In this document: positions 20,101 through 29,221 of the stretch, in pieces
Numbering within the stretch: the first letter of the stretch is position 1
Layout of the letters: each line of letters starts with the position of its first letter
From: Sperchopsis tessellata
Taxonomy: Eukaryota; Arthropoda; Insecta; Coleoptera; Hydrophilidae
Reading direction: 5' to 3'
Assembly (NCBI GenBank): GCA_033557685.1
Contig: JAWQRN010000262.1
Coordinates: 1-32,777 of the forward strand
Length of the DNA stretch: 32,777 bases
The notes under the pieces: model-generated
The model's database searches: none
What the model was told of the DNA's origin: nothing
What the model saw: only the letters and a program-made list of their open reading frames with translations
Made by a program: the position numbers and the translations under genes

Positions 20101-23100
20101 ATAGGCTGATTTTAAATAAATTCGATTTTAATACATTTTTTTGTTTTATTTAACGTCGGCTTATTTCCGCTGCTATGGCTTATCACCGACGCCAGGGATT
20201 AGACTTCCTCACCTGGGAATTTTGCCACATCCAGTGTTCCAGCTGGAATTGGGTTCGTTTACGTGCTCGTGGTCTTCATTTTACCTACAATACATGGGAC
20301 CCACAGTTTTACATACGAGCACTACAAAGACTTTTCCCTTATCACAAAAGCCTCTGGGATTCGAAATTTTTATTTATAAAATTTTTGGTTTTAGGTCTTC
20401 AAGAGTTTGATACTCTAAGCAATGCGGAAGTAAATGATTTTCGATTCCAAATGCGCAAACTAGGAGATGAGATTGCTTTAGCTAGATCTAAGAAAACTTG
20501 GGCGGAGAGATTGTATTATCAATTTCCTCCGAGAATAGCACCAATCACTTCGAATTTACTAGATTCAAGCAGCCAGGTTTTTCGTGAAGGAACCTTAGCT
20601 TTAGTGGCTAAATTTGAAACTCCAGAGGTGAGCTATGATTCGTTGCTAATATACTCATTTACTTAAAAGAGCAAAATACATATAACAAAGCTATTACACA
20701 AAAGAACATTCTTAAATCAATTTACCATCTGGAAAGTATAAAACCATTTCTTAAATAATTTGCTGCCATAACTAATATCCTTAATATATATTTAATAATA
20801 AATTTATGAGTGAAAACGAGTGGAGTTGATAGGCTAAATTGTGGAACGTAAAAGAACACACTATACCTTGAACAAATGGGCAGGAATGTTCGAATAAGAA
20901 GCAATGAACATTACATTATATCAGAAAATCATATCATAGGAAACAGAATGGAAAGGTTCCAGGCTCGAATTGCTAAAAACTACAAATTCAAAGATACATT
21001 GAGGATCCTTCCTACACCTGCGACAATGACCAGCAGAATAACTACAATTTACAATTAATAACACCTATCTACACTCTACCACCACTGTGTAATATATAAG
21101 AAGTTTTTCAGTAGTTTTAAATTCAGTTTCAATTTTGGAATCAATAGATTGAAGCTGGTCACCACCATTATAATGTAGTGAAACTTAATTTTTCTTACTT
21201 AAATGTTTTTCATCAGTTACTTAACACAAAATGCTCAAACGCACAGTTATTAAAATTTTTTTTTTGTTTCTAGACATCATTTACCTTCCACGTTCATTAT
21301 ACTGTAACTCCAGCACAAATTATGAGTCAAATATTAACAAAGAAAGCTACTTTTCTCAATATAAGAGGTGAACGTGTGGATGATTACATATTGAAAGTTT
21401 GTGGTCAGGATGAGTTTCTTTGTGGAGATTACAAGATTTTGGAATTCCAGTATATTCAAGATGCCATATCGCGGGATGTTACTCCCACTTTAGTTCCTAT
21501 TACCCTAAATCAAGTACCAAGTAAGTACAAATATTACGTTTCCTAGTTAGTCATCAGTTTGTTGGTTACCTACTACTTTCTTTATTGCTTACATGACCAG
21601 AACATTATGTCATCGAGTCTTACATCATTTTTAATGCTTAAATAGTGAAAGTTTCAACATAATGATCGGAACAGCTGGTCTAATTTATCTAGTTCATCTA
21701 ATTTATCTGTTCTTTATGGTGGGTACATTTGCACACATTGATGAATTTGAATGCAATTCAACGGTCATTCTTATATCTGATGTCACAATATAGGGGCAAT
21801 ATTCAAATGGCATTTGAGAGTTTTATTACTTTGACCCTTTATGTTTCAATTGTGACTGATCGTGAAAACCTGTAATTTTCACGAGAAATGAAGGGAAGCG
21901 TTTTCATAAACCACAAAAAGTGTACGACTCTTTACTACACCTAATTTTGTACGACCTAAATATTTTTATGTTTTTGTTTTAGTAAAATTAGAAAATGACT
22001 ATGAGACTTTGAATATATTAGATAACAAAAAGCCCCGATCTTCATTTTCTACCCACACATTGAGGAAGAAAGGCAAACATAGATCTGCTTGGGACATGAA
22101 GGATAATTTCAAAGTGACTGTTTGTACAGTTACTCGTCTGAACTGTGATATTAAAAGAAGTGTAGAGGTAACTATTTTATTTATTACTAGCAAAATCCAA
22201 TCAAATTTTTACGGGTGAACTGCGAATCAAGTTAAGTTGTTTGTCACTTAACATTACCTCAAAAATTCTGTGGTAGTTAAGGGGTTTGTAATAAAATTAT
22301 GTATACATCATTATTTGATATGTACTTTAATATGTTCTACTTAACTTAATTTACCATATTACTTGCATTGTTAATGTGCACAACAATTAACTTTGAAGAT
22401 TTATGTTTTACAAACACAACAGCACGCAACCAATTTCTGACAGTTGAATGCTTTTTTGTTTCTAATTTTTTTTTTAACTCCTAGTATTTATCATAATCTG
22501 CACGAAGGCAATAAATAAATGTTGTGGATAATTAGCATAACGAGAGTTAGGAATCTACATTAAGAACAACATAAATATAGCAAGTCCAGAGGTGTTAGGT
22601 GCTTCAAGTGGTAGGTTAAGTACTGTTGTCTGGCAGATTTACTGCCGGGTTTGGGTGTATTTTGAGGCGGGACAAGTACTTAGAACTCGCGCACCTCACT
22701 TCTTTGCGCTCTGTCCGCATATGAAGATCATGGTGTAATGTGTCATTTGCCACAAACCAGGGAAAGTTTTCTATTGTTCTTAGTGTCTTAGATTGAAATC
22801 GTTGTATTATTTCCAAGTTTGAGGTACTCACGGTACCCCACAATTGGATTCCATAAGTCCACACCAGTTTGAGAATTATTTTGTTCTAGTGGCTTTCCAT
22901 AGGGAATAATCCGTGGCTTCGGTTGGTGTTAGGTTACTTAGGTATTCGTGAACAGCATGATTTTTTCGTCTAGTAGTACCTGTTTCAATTTTCTTATGAC
23001 TGCGTTGAGTCTGGTCTTGTCTTCAGGTGCTCTGATATTCATCCAAGTTCTTCTGAGTTTTCTTTTTACAAGGACTGCCTCTTTAATGATATAGGAGCAA

Positions 23101-25046
23101 TCCTTGTGTTTACTGGTTGTTTGGGGCGTCACCGCTGTCGAATCCCAGGCTGCGGCTTGTATAGTACATGTCAAGTTCTCGAGAGCTGAGTCAATTTCCT
23201 CTGCCGTCTTCAGTGATACGTTTGTGGTCAGTTTCCCCTGAATTAGTTGTCCAAACACAATCCAATCTGTCCTCCTGTTAGCGAGGGTCACTGGTTTCCA
23301 TCTGTTGAATACGCTAGAGCTCAGAGCTACCATGATCGGAGAATGATCAAAAGACAAGTCCAGGTTTTGCTCAGCTACCAAGTTTCCTGCTGGTGTTCCC
23401 TTAGTGATGCAAAAGTCAATCACATCAGGAGATAGATGGTTGTAATTGTTCTTGTCCATACATTTCACCAGTTCCCAACCTTTTAGTATTGTAAATCTTG
23501 AGCCCCATCGCTGATGATTGGCATTGTAGTCATTTCCAACCAGAAATCTGTTTCCAAGAGTGCTGAAGAATGCGGTAAATTGTTCTTCTTTTATTGCATG
23601 GCGAGGTGGGCAATAAATTGCTGACACAGTTATTTGCCCTTGCCAATGTTCCACGATTACACTTGTGGCTTGAATGTGATGAGTTTGGTACTTACTACCA
23701 ACGTGGTGATTAATGAAGCTCCTTATTATTACCGCACTGCCACCATGAGCAGTTTCATCAGGATGCATAGTATTGTGTATTGTATGGTTTGGTATTCTAA
23801 GATAACTTCTTCCAGTGAAATGCGTCTCAGAGACGAGGACTATATCAAGATCGTGAATTTTAATGAAGTAGTCTGTTAGCATTCCAAATTGCAACAACTG
23901 TGTTCTCCATTATAGTTTTCTTTTCTAGAAGTTTCATTACGAGCTTCCTCATGTCTCACATTTCGTCAAGTAGTTTGAAAACCATATTTTCCAGATTTTG
24001 ATTTTCATCATTACTCCCCTGTGTTGTCATAGTGTAGGATATTCCTGGTTTTATTTGGTGGTTTAAAAAGGTTCGCCCTTAGTGTTCGTGCTGGTCAATT
24101 TTATCTGTCTTTCGTCGTAGGGGTGGAAACTTCCTAGCTTGAATTTCCTTATAGACTTTGCAGCCTTTGTAATTCGCTGGGTGTTGATCTGCACATAAGG
24201 CGCCTATAGGTGGGTCTGTTTTGGGCTGATGGCATTCTTTATTGGTATGTCCTGCATGACCGCAACGAATGCACTTTGGGCGCCTGCTGCAGAATCCTTT
24301 CGTATGCCCATAAGTCATGCATCGGCACACTAAGGGATATATCTGGTTACTCGGGGTGGTTCAATATTTTATTTTATAAATATCCTTTACATTTGGAGTA
24401 TTTTCCAAATTTACAAATTGCATGGAGAGGCGCTTCTTTGTGACATAGCTTATAGGGGTATATATATTACAAACTTGGAAACCATGAATTTCAATATCCG
24501 CTCTTAGCTCATCTTCATCTATGGTGTAATGAACATTTTTTAGAACAAAGAGAATCTTTTTATCCTGTTTCAGTTGGTAAGAGTGATGTTCAACTTTTTT
24601 TTCTTTAAGCAAGTGGATTATTTTTCTATAGCTGTTGATATCCACTGGCATAATTTTGTTTCGGTCTCCATTCACTTTAGTTGCGTATTTATTTTTTGCA
24701 ACATATACGGCCGTGAGCATTATCGAGGGTATTTTTAGCTTTGGTTCTTCATTTTGCTGTGGTTGTTGTTTTCAGCTCAATTGTTTCTAATAAAAAACTT
24801 ATTTTTTAGTTTGGTGTTCAAGCTGGTATTTTCCATGGTGGTAAATCATTGTGTGAACCCCAAAAAACTATGGAAAAAGTAATGACTGATACGCTGGAAT
24901 GCAGCCTTGAAGAAGTTCTCGAATTTAAAATTGAAGTGTGCAATATACCCAAAAATGCCAAGCTATGTTTTGTTGTTTATGAAGTTACAAAAAATTCTAA
25001 AGGAGCAAAAACGAAGAAGTTCAAAGATGCTACATCAAATAATAAA
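14533..25046 (+). CDS. Pi3K92E: Class IA PI3K catalytic subunit p110, N-terminal part (exons 1-6)
   Basis: Coding exons: 14533-14676, 19343-19571, 20395-20627, 21274-21520, 21983-22167 and 24810-25046. All have GT-AG borders and joins that keep frame, giving 425 residues. Class IA p110 phosphorylates PtdIns(4,5)P2 to PIP3 at the plasma membrane downstream of insulin-type receptors, bound to a p85/p60 adaptor. Residues 1 to about 115 form the adaptor-binding domain (CLMPNG, then EGRRLSDIRP). GKRLQEFDTLSNAEVNDFR near 123 is the typical linker. Residues about 185-290 are the Ras-binding domain (KKATFLN, DDYILKVCGQDEFL, YIQDAI). The C2 domain starts near 330 (FKVTVCTVTRLN, then GVQAGIFHGGKSLCE, LCFVVYEV). 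The pattern is closest to p110 beta/delta. The rest of C2, the helical and the kinase domains are not found, so the gene must continue past the right edge through an intron of more than 7.7 kb, unless it is broken. The gene symbol assumes the single insect class IA gene. Confidence 0.92.
14830..15290. other. PI3K intron 1, AT-rich part
   Basis: No coding or repeat structure is recognised apart from small AT-rich direct repeats. Confidence 0.35.
15291..16241. repeat. Large foldback element, arms ~400 bp
   Basis: The segment from about 15291 to 15712 is the imperfect reverse complement of about 15855 to 16241. GCAGCCATG at the left pairs with CATGGCTA-type sequence at the right. CACAAAACACTA at 15591 pairs with TAGTGTTTTGTG at 15959. 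TTTCTAGGCAATGTATC near 15689 pairs with GATACAATGCCTAGAAA near 15860. The central spacer is about 140 bases. No protein is coded. It looks like a non-autonomous foldback transposon or two inverted copies of one element, inside PI3K intron 1. Confidence 0.8.
16340..16560 (-). mobile_element. LINE endonuclease remnant
   Basis: On the minus strand a frame reads NKNIMVMRNLNGSAGND, like the (I/V)MGDxNAxVGND block of apurinic endonuclease domains in non-LTR retrotransposons. It is preceded by YTYFRPNNDTKAVEEF-like sequence resembling VYAPTSxxxxEEVEEFY. The catalytic GD pair is changed to RN and stops are present, so it is a decayed fragment. The call rests on a short motif. Confidence 0.4.
17141..17168. 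repeat. (AT)14 microsatellite
   Basis: A 28-base pure AT dinucleotide run borders the end of the Penelope-like fragment in PI3K intron 1. Confidence 0.9.
17170..17810 (-). mobile_element. Penelope-like element: RT thumb and GIY-YIG endonuclease fragment
   Basis: On the minus strand one frame gives FVSNGYKETSIERAI, then PVTLPYIKGATDKALNILYR, then SPKNTIPQEDQG, the post-RT and linker region of Penelope-like proteins. The next frames give EHKLAIKRLEKSSALVQHT, GLRINVQETKTI and KEIIEIDKRPDGVNKRDDG. This is the C-terminal half of the GIY-YIG endonuclease, with the conserved (F/K)EAIEIxKxPxxxNKRDD ending. The GIY-YIG start itself is degraded (GSRSTNKLLHLN). Several frame changes make it non-functional. 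It lies antisense in PI3K intron 1. Confidence 0.8.
17849..18374. repeat. Foldback element, ~250 bp arms, 34-nt loop
   Basis: The left arm 17849-18101 is a high-identity reverse complement of the right arm 18136-18374. Its outer end is GAGAAATAAGAGACTCACG and its inner end ATTCACTAATTAGATC-type sequence. The left arm carries about 15 extra bases near 18025-18045, where GATTTTAAAAACAG is followed by a partial copy GATTTTACAG. No coding capacity is seen. A transcript through it would form a very long hairpin. Confidence 0.9.
18375..18912. other. PI3K intron 1, AT-rich part
   Basis: No gene or repeat is recognised in this stretch. Confidence 0.35.
18913..19196. repeat. Foldback MITE with 11 bp flanking direct repeats
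   Basis: The two arms (about 18941-19062 and 19077-19187) pair through GTTTCGACCACGCTAGGTCA, CATTCTCAAGC and CAGTGAAG, leaving a small loop of about 12-14 bases. TCTACATTAAT is repeated exactly at 18913-18923 and 19186-19196, just outside the arms, and looks like an 11 bp target duplication. There is no coding capacity. An exact 11 bp duplication would fit a Mutator-type non-autonomous element, but the ends do not identify the family. Confidence 0.75.
19572..19930. other. PI3K intron 2, first part
   Basis: This is pyrimidine-rich, moderately AT-rich intron sequence. A short (TA)n tract lies at its end near 19922-19936. No gene is seen. Confidence 0.35.
19931..20345 (+). repeat. Unclassified interspersed repeat, copy 2
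   Basis: This is the longer relative of the repeat at 1250-1385. The shared part starts near 20158 (TTATTTCCGCTG). The part before it, from about 19935 (AGCGAACGAGGGG), may belong to the same insertion because it follows a (TA)n tract and has non-intron-like GC content. The repeat ends about 50 bases before PI3K exon 3. The frames across it have no recognisable protein. Its class is unknown. Confidence 0.5.
22456..22466. repeat. LINE target-site duplication, left copy
   Basis: TTGTTTCTAAT is identical to 24781-24791. It is followed at once by the T run that is the reverse complement of the LINE poly(A) tail. Confidence 0.85.
22467..24780 (-). mobile_element. Jockey-type LINE, 5'-truncated and RT-deleted
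   Basis: The insertion is bounded by an exact 11 bp duplication, with a poly(T) run (poly(A) on the element strand) at 22466-22475. Minus-strand order: ORF1 middle (24720-24361: MLTAVYVAKNKYATK, YTIDEDELRADIEIHGF), then after a frameshift zinc knuckles (24330-24079: CRCMTYGHTKGFC, KCIRCGHAGHTNKEC, LCADQHPANYKGC). ORF2 endonuclease follows (23897-22938: VSETHF, GGSAVIIR, GNDYNANHQRWGS, FDHSPIM) with its linker. The frame then jumps, near 22880, to the ORF2 C-terminus (WTYGIQLWG, QRFQSKTLRTI). The whole reverse transcriptase, including YxDD, is absent. The 5' end lacks the ORF1 start. It is antisense to PI3K. Confidence 0.9.
24781..24791 (+). promoter_or_regulatory. LINE target duplication, right copy; probable branch point
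   Basis: TTGTTTCTAAT lies 19 to 29 bases before PI3K exon 6 (24810). It contains CTAAT, a good match to the metazoan branch-point pattern yUnAy, with the branch A about 20 bases before the exon. The LINE inserted here and the duplication left this copy on the exon side. Confidence 0.55.
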
Positions 25047-25153
25047 GTAAGTACATATTTTCAAAAAATTTATCACTATCATGATCAGCCCATTTACTGC
25101 TGAACTATGCCCTCAAATTCTCAATTTTTATTAGTCTATTATTAATATTGTAC

Positions 25154-25518
25154 AAATATCTTCAGGTTTTCCGGGAGATAACCGTGTGTTGGCTTTTGTT
25201 TTTGCCAGCGTTTCGTCTGCGGGACATTATCAAGACATGTAGCTCTTAAAAGTGCTAGTTGTTGGTGCCGACTAGCTCTTAAAAGTTCTAATAATAGAAT
25301 AACATGTAGCTCTCACAAGTGCTAGTCAAGAAATATTTATTTATTATTAGCACTTTTTAGAGCTGGTTGGTACCTACAACTAGCATTTTTCAGAGATAGA
25401 TGGCAATGTTTAATTAGCACTTTTAAGAGCTACATGTCGTGATAATGTCCCACAGATGAAATTTCGGCAAAAACAAAAGCCAACGCACAGTTATCTCCCT
25501 GAAAACCTGAAGATATTT
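25154..25518. repeat. Penelope terminal repeats in inverted pair (foldback)
   Basis: Left arm (AATATCTTCAGGTTTTCC, then GTTGGCTTTTGTTTTTGCC) and right arm (GGCAAAAACAAAAGCCAAC, then GAAAACCTGAAGATATT) are reverse complements and meet near 25325. Each arm matches the segment at about 28830-29040, which directly follows a Penelope endonuclease. These are therefore two pLTR-like ends in opposite orientation without an internal region. Each arm repeats an AGCACTTTTAAGAGCT-like motif several times. The insertion lies just past PI3K exon 6. Confidence 0.75.
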
Positions 25519-26620
25519 ACTGTGGCCGTGGAAGTCTACGTACTGAACGTAATGAAATGTGGCATTGCCAATGAGGTTACTGTAAGTTTATTGCTGTAAG
25601 CATTCAATCTTAGATTAAAGTGTCATTGCTGTGCACCCTTGACATAATGAACTGAAACCGAATTCACAGCTGCTAGTTCCTTGTGGTAACGCTAGGAGCT
25701 GTCTCCTCTTGTAAAGCATTCCAGAGATAGATAACTAGGTTTCTGACCTCTTTTGCACTATGTAGATAAGGGTGTTGACGCTCTTTGTTACATGTAACAC
25801 CTAGATATTTTTGTTTGGTTATTGACTTCAACTTCTCCAAGTGCAATAGAGTACATTTTACTTTCATTCAAATTTAATTGGTCCATAGTCTGTAGACTAG
25901 ATACAAAGTATGTGGTGTAAGATGCTGATTTATACTGTATGAGTGCAAGTTAAAATTAATGAATTAGTCTTTGTCTTTAGATAAAGTTTCGATATCAGAT
26001 CCATTAAGTGGAGAAATACTTTTCTTGTATTCCATAGTGTTCTCCAGCATTACTTATTTATTCAGTTTAACTCTTTTATTTAATTCCAGTTAGATTCTAA
26101 ATTGCTGATAATATAAATTTTACAAACATTTTCACATATTGATAATTTTGACTTGAAGTTTGAAGGTCTTCTTGGGTATGTTAAGATTGTGTGCTGTTTT
26201 CCTTTTCCATGCTATTACCTGATACATTCACTGCTCACTTAACATTCATCCTTTTAATGTATGTTTGATAATATTTATATGATTATTTACGACCCTATAT
26301 ACAAATGTACTCAGTACCAGCAAGTACATGTATCACTTGGATCTGTTACACATGTTAGGTTTCCCAGTTGCCTAATGTTAGACTCAAGCAGTGTGGCGTA
26401 TTATTGTTCATCAGAGAATAATTTTCTTGTCCAAGGTGTAAAAAATATTACATTTCTTTACCAATACTAATTGCATAATTTAAATATTTTTCTACCAAAA
26501 ATAAATTAACATTAAATCACTCTTCCATTATCACCTTCCTCCTTACCTGAATTGCTCAAAATGTCTGTTACCTGATTGTTATCCTTTCACACGTACTGAT
26601 CAAATGTTCCATTGTCTCTA
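25519..26620. other. Intronic DNA with no certain gene
   Basis: A 64-codon minus-strand frame (25867-25673) contains QKYLGVTCNKERQHPYLH, faintly like the YLGVxxD motif after the palm of LINE reverse transcriptases. It is too short and isolated to call. The rest is AT-rich and unrecognised. Confidence 0.3.
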
Positions 26621-26639
26621 GTATGTAGTGCCTCCAGTT

Positions 26640-27840
26640 TGGTTTGTTTTTTCCATTACCATATTTCTGCTCCATACTTTATCATTCTTTTCATTAGAGT
26701 ATCGTACATCATAACTGGTTTCTGTCTTAATTTCCATCTCCTTTACAAAACATACGCTATTCCTGCCTATTCTGCTTCGTCCTCCTCGCAAGGTCGAAAT
26801 TACAGCCCCTATTCACTATTGAGTGACTCACTACTGCACTCTGTGTTGTTGGCCTGCCTCTTGGTCTTCCACTCTGTGTTTTAGCCTCCCATATTCTCTT
26901 GGGTAGCCTGAGTTGTCCTTCCTATATCACCTCCTGCACTCCCCTCACTTGGAGTCTCTGTTGAATATCTTTATTTCTTCTTCGATCACGCCGAGACACC
27001 TCTTCTATCCGTCTCAGGAACTTCATCTCTGCAGCCTCTATCCTACTCTTCTGTCTCTCCGTAAGCACCCATGACTCACTATCATACATAAACGTTGTCA
27101 CGTGAATCGCAGTGTATACAGAAAACTTTCTTTTCTGGCTCATCCCACCCCTGCTCAAAAACTTGCCATTAAGGCATCCAAAAGACCTGCTGCATTTTTC
27201 AGTCTACTGTTCACGTCACCCTCCATCTTCCCCACACCTTCAATTACTGATTATAGATATTTAAATGACGGCACCAGCTCCAACACTTGTTTTCGCCTCG
27301 ATCTGCTCGCCAACACTACCTTCGTCTTTGTAACATTCACCATCATATTTCTTGCTCTCATTCTATACTCCTTTATAAATAGTCTCTATCCTTTTTTCCA
27401 CACGTCTCAACGCCAATGCAGCCTTCCTTATCAGATTTTTTATATGTGCCTCTTTTCTGTTGTTTCTTTGGAAGTTGTATCCCAGATATTTGAATACAAT
27501 TCCTCAATTTTAGTCTCACCTCGTTTCCAGTCCTCACATCTGTTCCTTCCACCTCCTTTTTTAATGAATATTATCTTTGACTTTTCTGAGCTCCGTATCA
27601 AGTGTCTCTTTTTCAGGTAGCCCTCCATTCTCTTCATCATTTTCCTTAGTACCCAGCATCTGGTACCACTATAACCACATTGTCTTCATATGCCAGATGA
27701 CCAGATCCTTAGTCTTCCTATGACAGTTCCTGCTGCTTGTCCATTTCTCAGTACTTCCTCCTGCTGTGTATATACAGAACAGGCTAGGGTTTAAAGGACA
27801 TCCCTTCCTTACTCCAAAATCTGCCAGAACTTACTGTAAA
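26640..27840 (-). mobile_element. LINE reverse transcriptase C-terminal fragment
   Basis: Reading the minus strand from 27830: FGVRKGCPL (the RT domain's GxRQGCPLSP), then an active-site region decayed from AYADD to AYEDN near 27690. EKSKIIFIKKGGGR (27600-27560) and LIRKAALALRR follow. Then come TTFMYDSESWVLTERQKSRIE and AEMKFLRRIEEVSRRDRRRNKDIQ (27080-26960), and RLPKRIWEA with RPRGRP near 26900-26860. This is a known arrangement in insect non-LTR retrotransposon ORF2. It is frameshifted, 5' truncated and dead. The clade is not certain. Confidence 0.75.
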
Positions 27841-27844
27841 TTTT

Positions 27845-28830
27845 CAGAACATATGATATGATGATAGTGGCCGCTATGGGATCTCCCCTCTCCCCGGTTA
27901 TCGCAAACATTTTTATGGAAGATTTCGAGGAACAAGTCTTAACTCCTGTTCCCCTGAAACCGAAATGTTGGTTTAGATATGTTGATGACACTTTTGAGGT
28001 AAGGTCCCATGGTTTGGAGACTTGATGGTTTTTTGCGACAAATTAATAGTCACCACACCGATATCCAATTCACAATGGAAATGAGGTCTCTGGGACAATC
28101 CTGTTCTTGGACGTCCTGGTTGTAAGACGTGCTGATGGCACACTGGGCCATTCTGTGTATTGCAAGCCCACACATACTAATATGTATCTCCACGCCACAC
28201 CTTCACACCACCCTTCTCAGAAAATGTCAGTAGTAAATTCTCTGGTTTACAGAGCTTTCAGTCTCCGAAGAACTTAGTAAAGTTAAAAATCAACTCTTGG
28301 ATCAGAACCTGGATATTTTTGGCCATGCTTACTTGCCATATGTACAAAACACGACAGAGAAGTAAGCATGTTTACTCTGCAAACATTCTATCAACTATTT
28401 TCTGACCTTCGACCAAAATCAGCGGAATCATTCCTTCTTCGAAAGATTCAATTCCTTTACAATCCACTTAAGTATACAGAATTCCAAGTACATGTGTACA
28501 TAGTGTACATACGTCAGACTAAAACAATGGTCTCCACTCGTTGTAGAGAACACGAAAAGCAAACTCGTCTCAAACAGTTTTCTATATCTCCAAAAGCAGC
28601 ACATAAATTAGAAACAGGCCATGATATTCTCTTTAAGGACATAAACTTTCTTGCCAAATCTTCTAACTAGTTTCCTAGAATAATAAGAGAGTCCATTGAA
28701 ATATATGAGCATCCGGAAAATATGAATTGTGATAATGGGATGCCTCTGGCTTTAAGACGGTTTCCTATTGGTGCCCGACCAAGCTATATATATAAATCGG
28801 TAAACTTCGAAAATCCATTTATTTCTTAAG
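27845..28830 (+). mobile_element. Penelope-like element: RT palm and GIY-YIG endonuclease
   Basis: The plus strand reads VAAMGSPLSPVIANIFMED from about 27878. WFRYVDDTF follows at about 27970, the YVDD catalytic motif of Penelope-like reverse transcriptases. ILFLDVLV and GTLGHSVYCKPTHTNMYLH lie around 28100-28200. After further frame changes the endonuclease part appears: VYIRQTKTMVSTRCREHEKQ, LETGHDILF and RIIRESIEIYEHPENMNCDN (28500-28735). The upstream RT fingers are missing and it abuts the LINE fragment near 27840. Several stops and shifts inactivate it. Confidence 0.85.
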
Positions 28831-29050
28831 TAACACTTGTGAGAGCTATATGTTATTCTATTATTACCGCATTTTAGAGCTAGTCGGCACCTACATCTAG
28901 CACTTTTCAGAGCTATATGACAATCTATAATTAACACTTTTAAGAGCTACTGGTCTTGATATGTCCCCTGCAACGGTTACGAAACTTCGGCAAAAACAAA
29001 AGCCAACACATGGTTATCTCACGGAAAACCTGAAGATATTTACTGTGACC
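28830..29050 (+). repeat. Penelope terminal repeat (pLTR-like)
   Basis: This follows the endonuclease-coding fragment and matches both arms of the palindrome at 25154-25518. Shared blocks are the TTATTCTATTATTA stretch, GAGCTAGTCGGCACC, CACTTTTAAGAGCTAC, CGGCAAAAACAAAAGCC and GAAAACCTGAAGATATTTAC. It contains GGC-N10-GCC, a possible short hairpin. Confidence 0.7.
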
Positions 29051-29221
29051 ATATTTTGAAGAAGCATCACCATGTAATCTTGTTGTGATGAGTCTGTCTT
29101 AGAAGGTGCAACGATTCAGATGTAAAAGATTATCGTGATAAAAATTTATTAAAAGATTTTTTGTTTCTAAAAAATATTACTAATTACACAGTGTGTTTAA
29201 AATATAAAATTCTTTTATTTT

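Noticed and set aside
20876..21058. Plus-strand 60-codon frame in PI3K intron 3
   Set aside because: It has no conserved motif, no splice support and does not continue the PI3K frame.
25673..25867. Minus-strand 64-codon frame with YLGV
   Set aside because: The faint likeness to a LINE motif is too short and isolated to call.
27102..27620. 172-codon plus-strand open frame
   Set aside because: It is the antisense of a LINE reverse transcriptase fragment with clear motifs on the minus strand.
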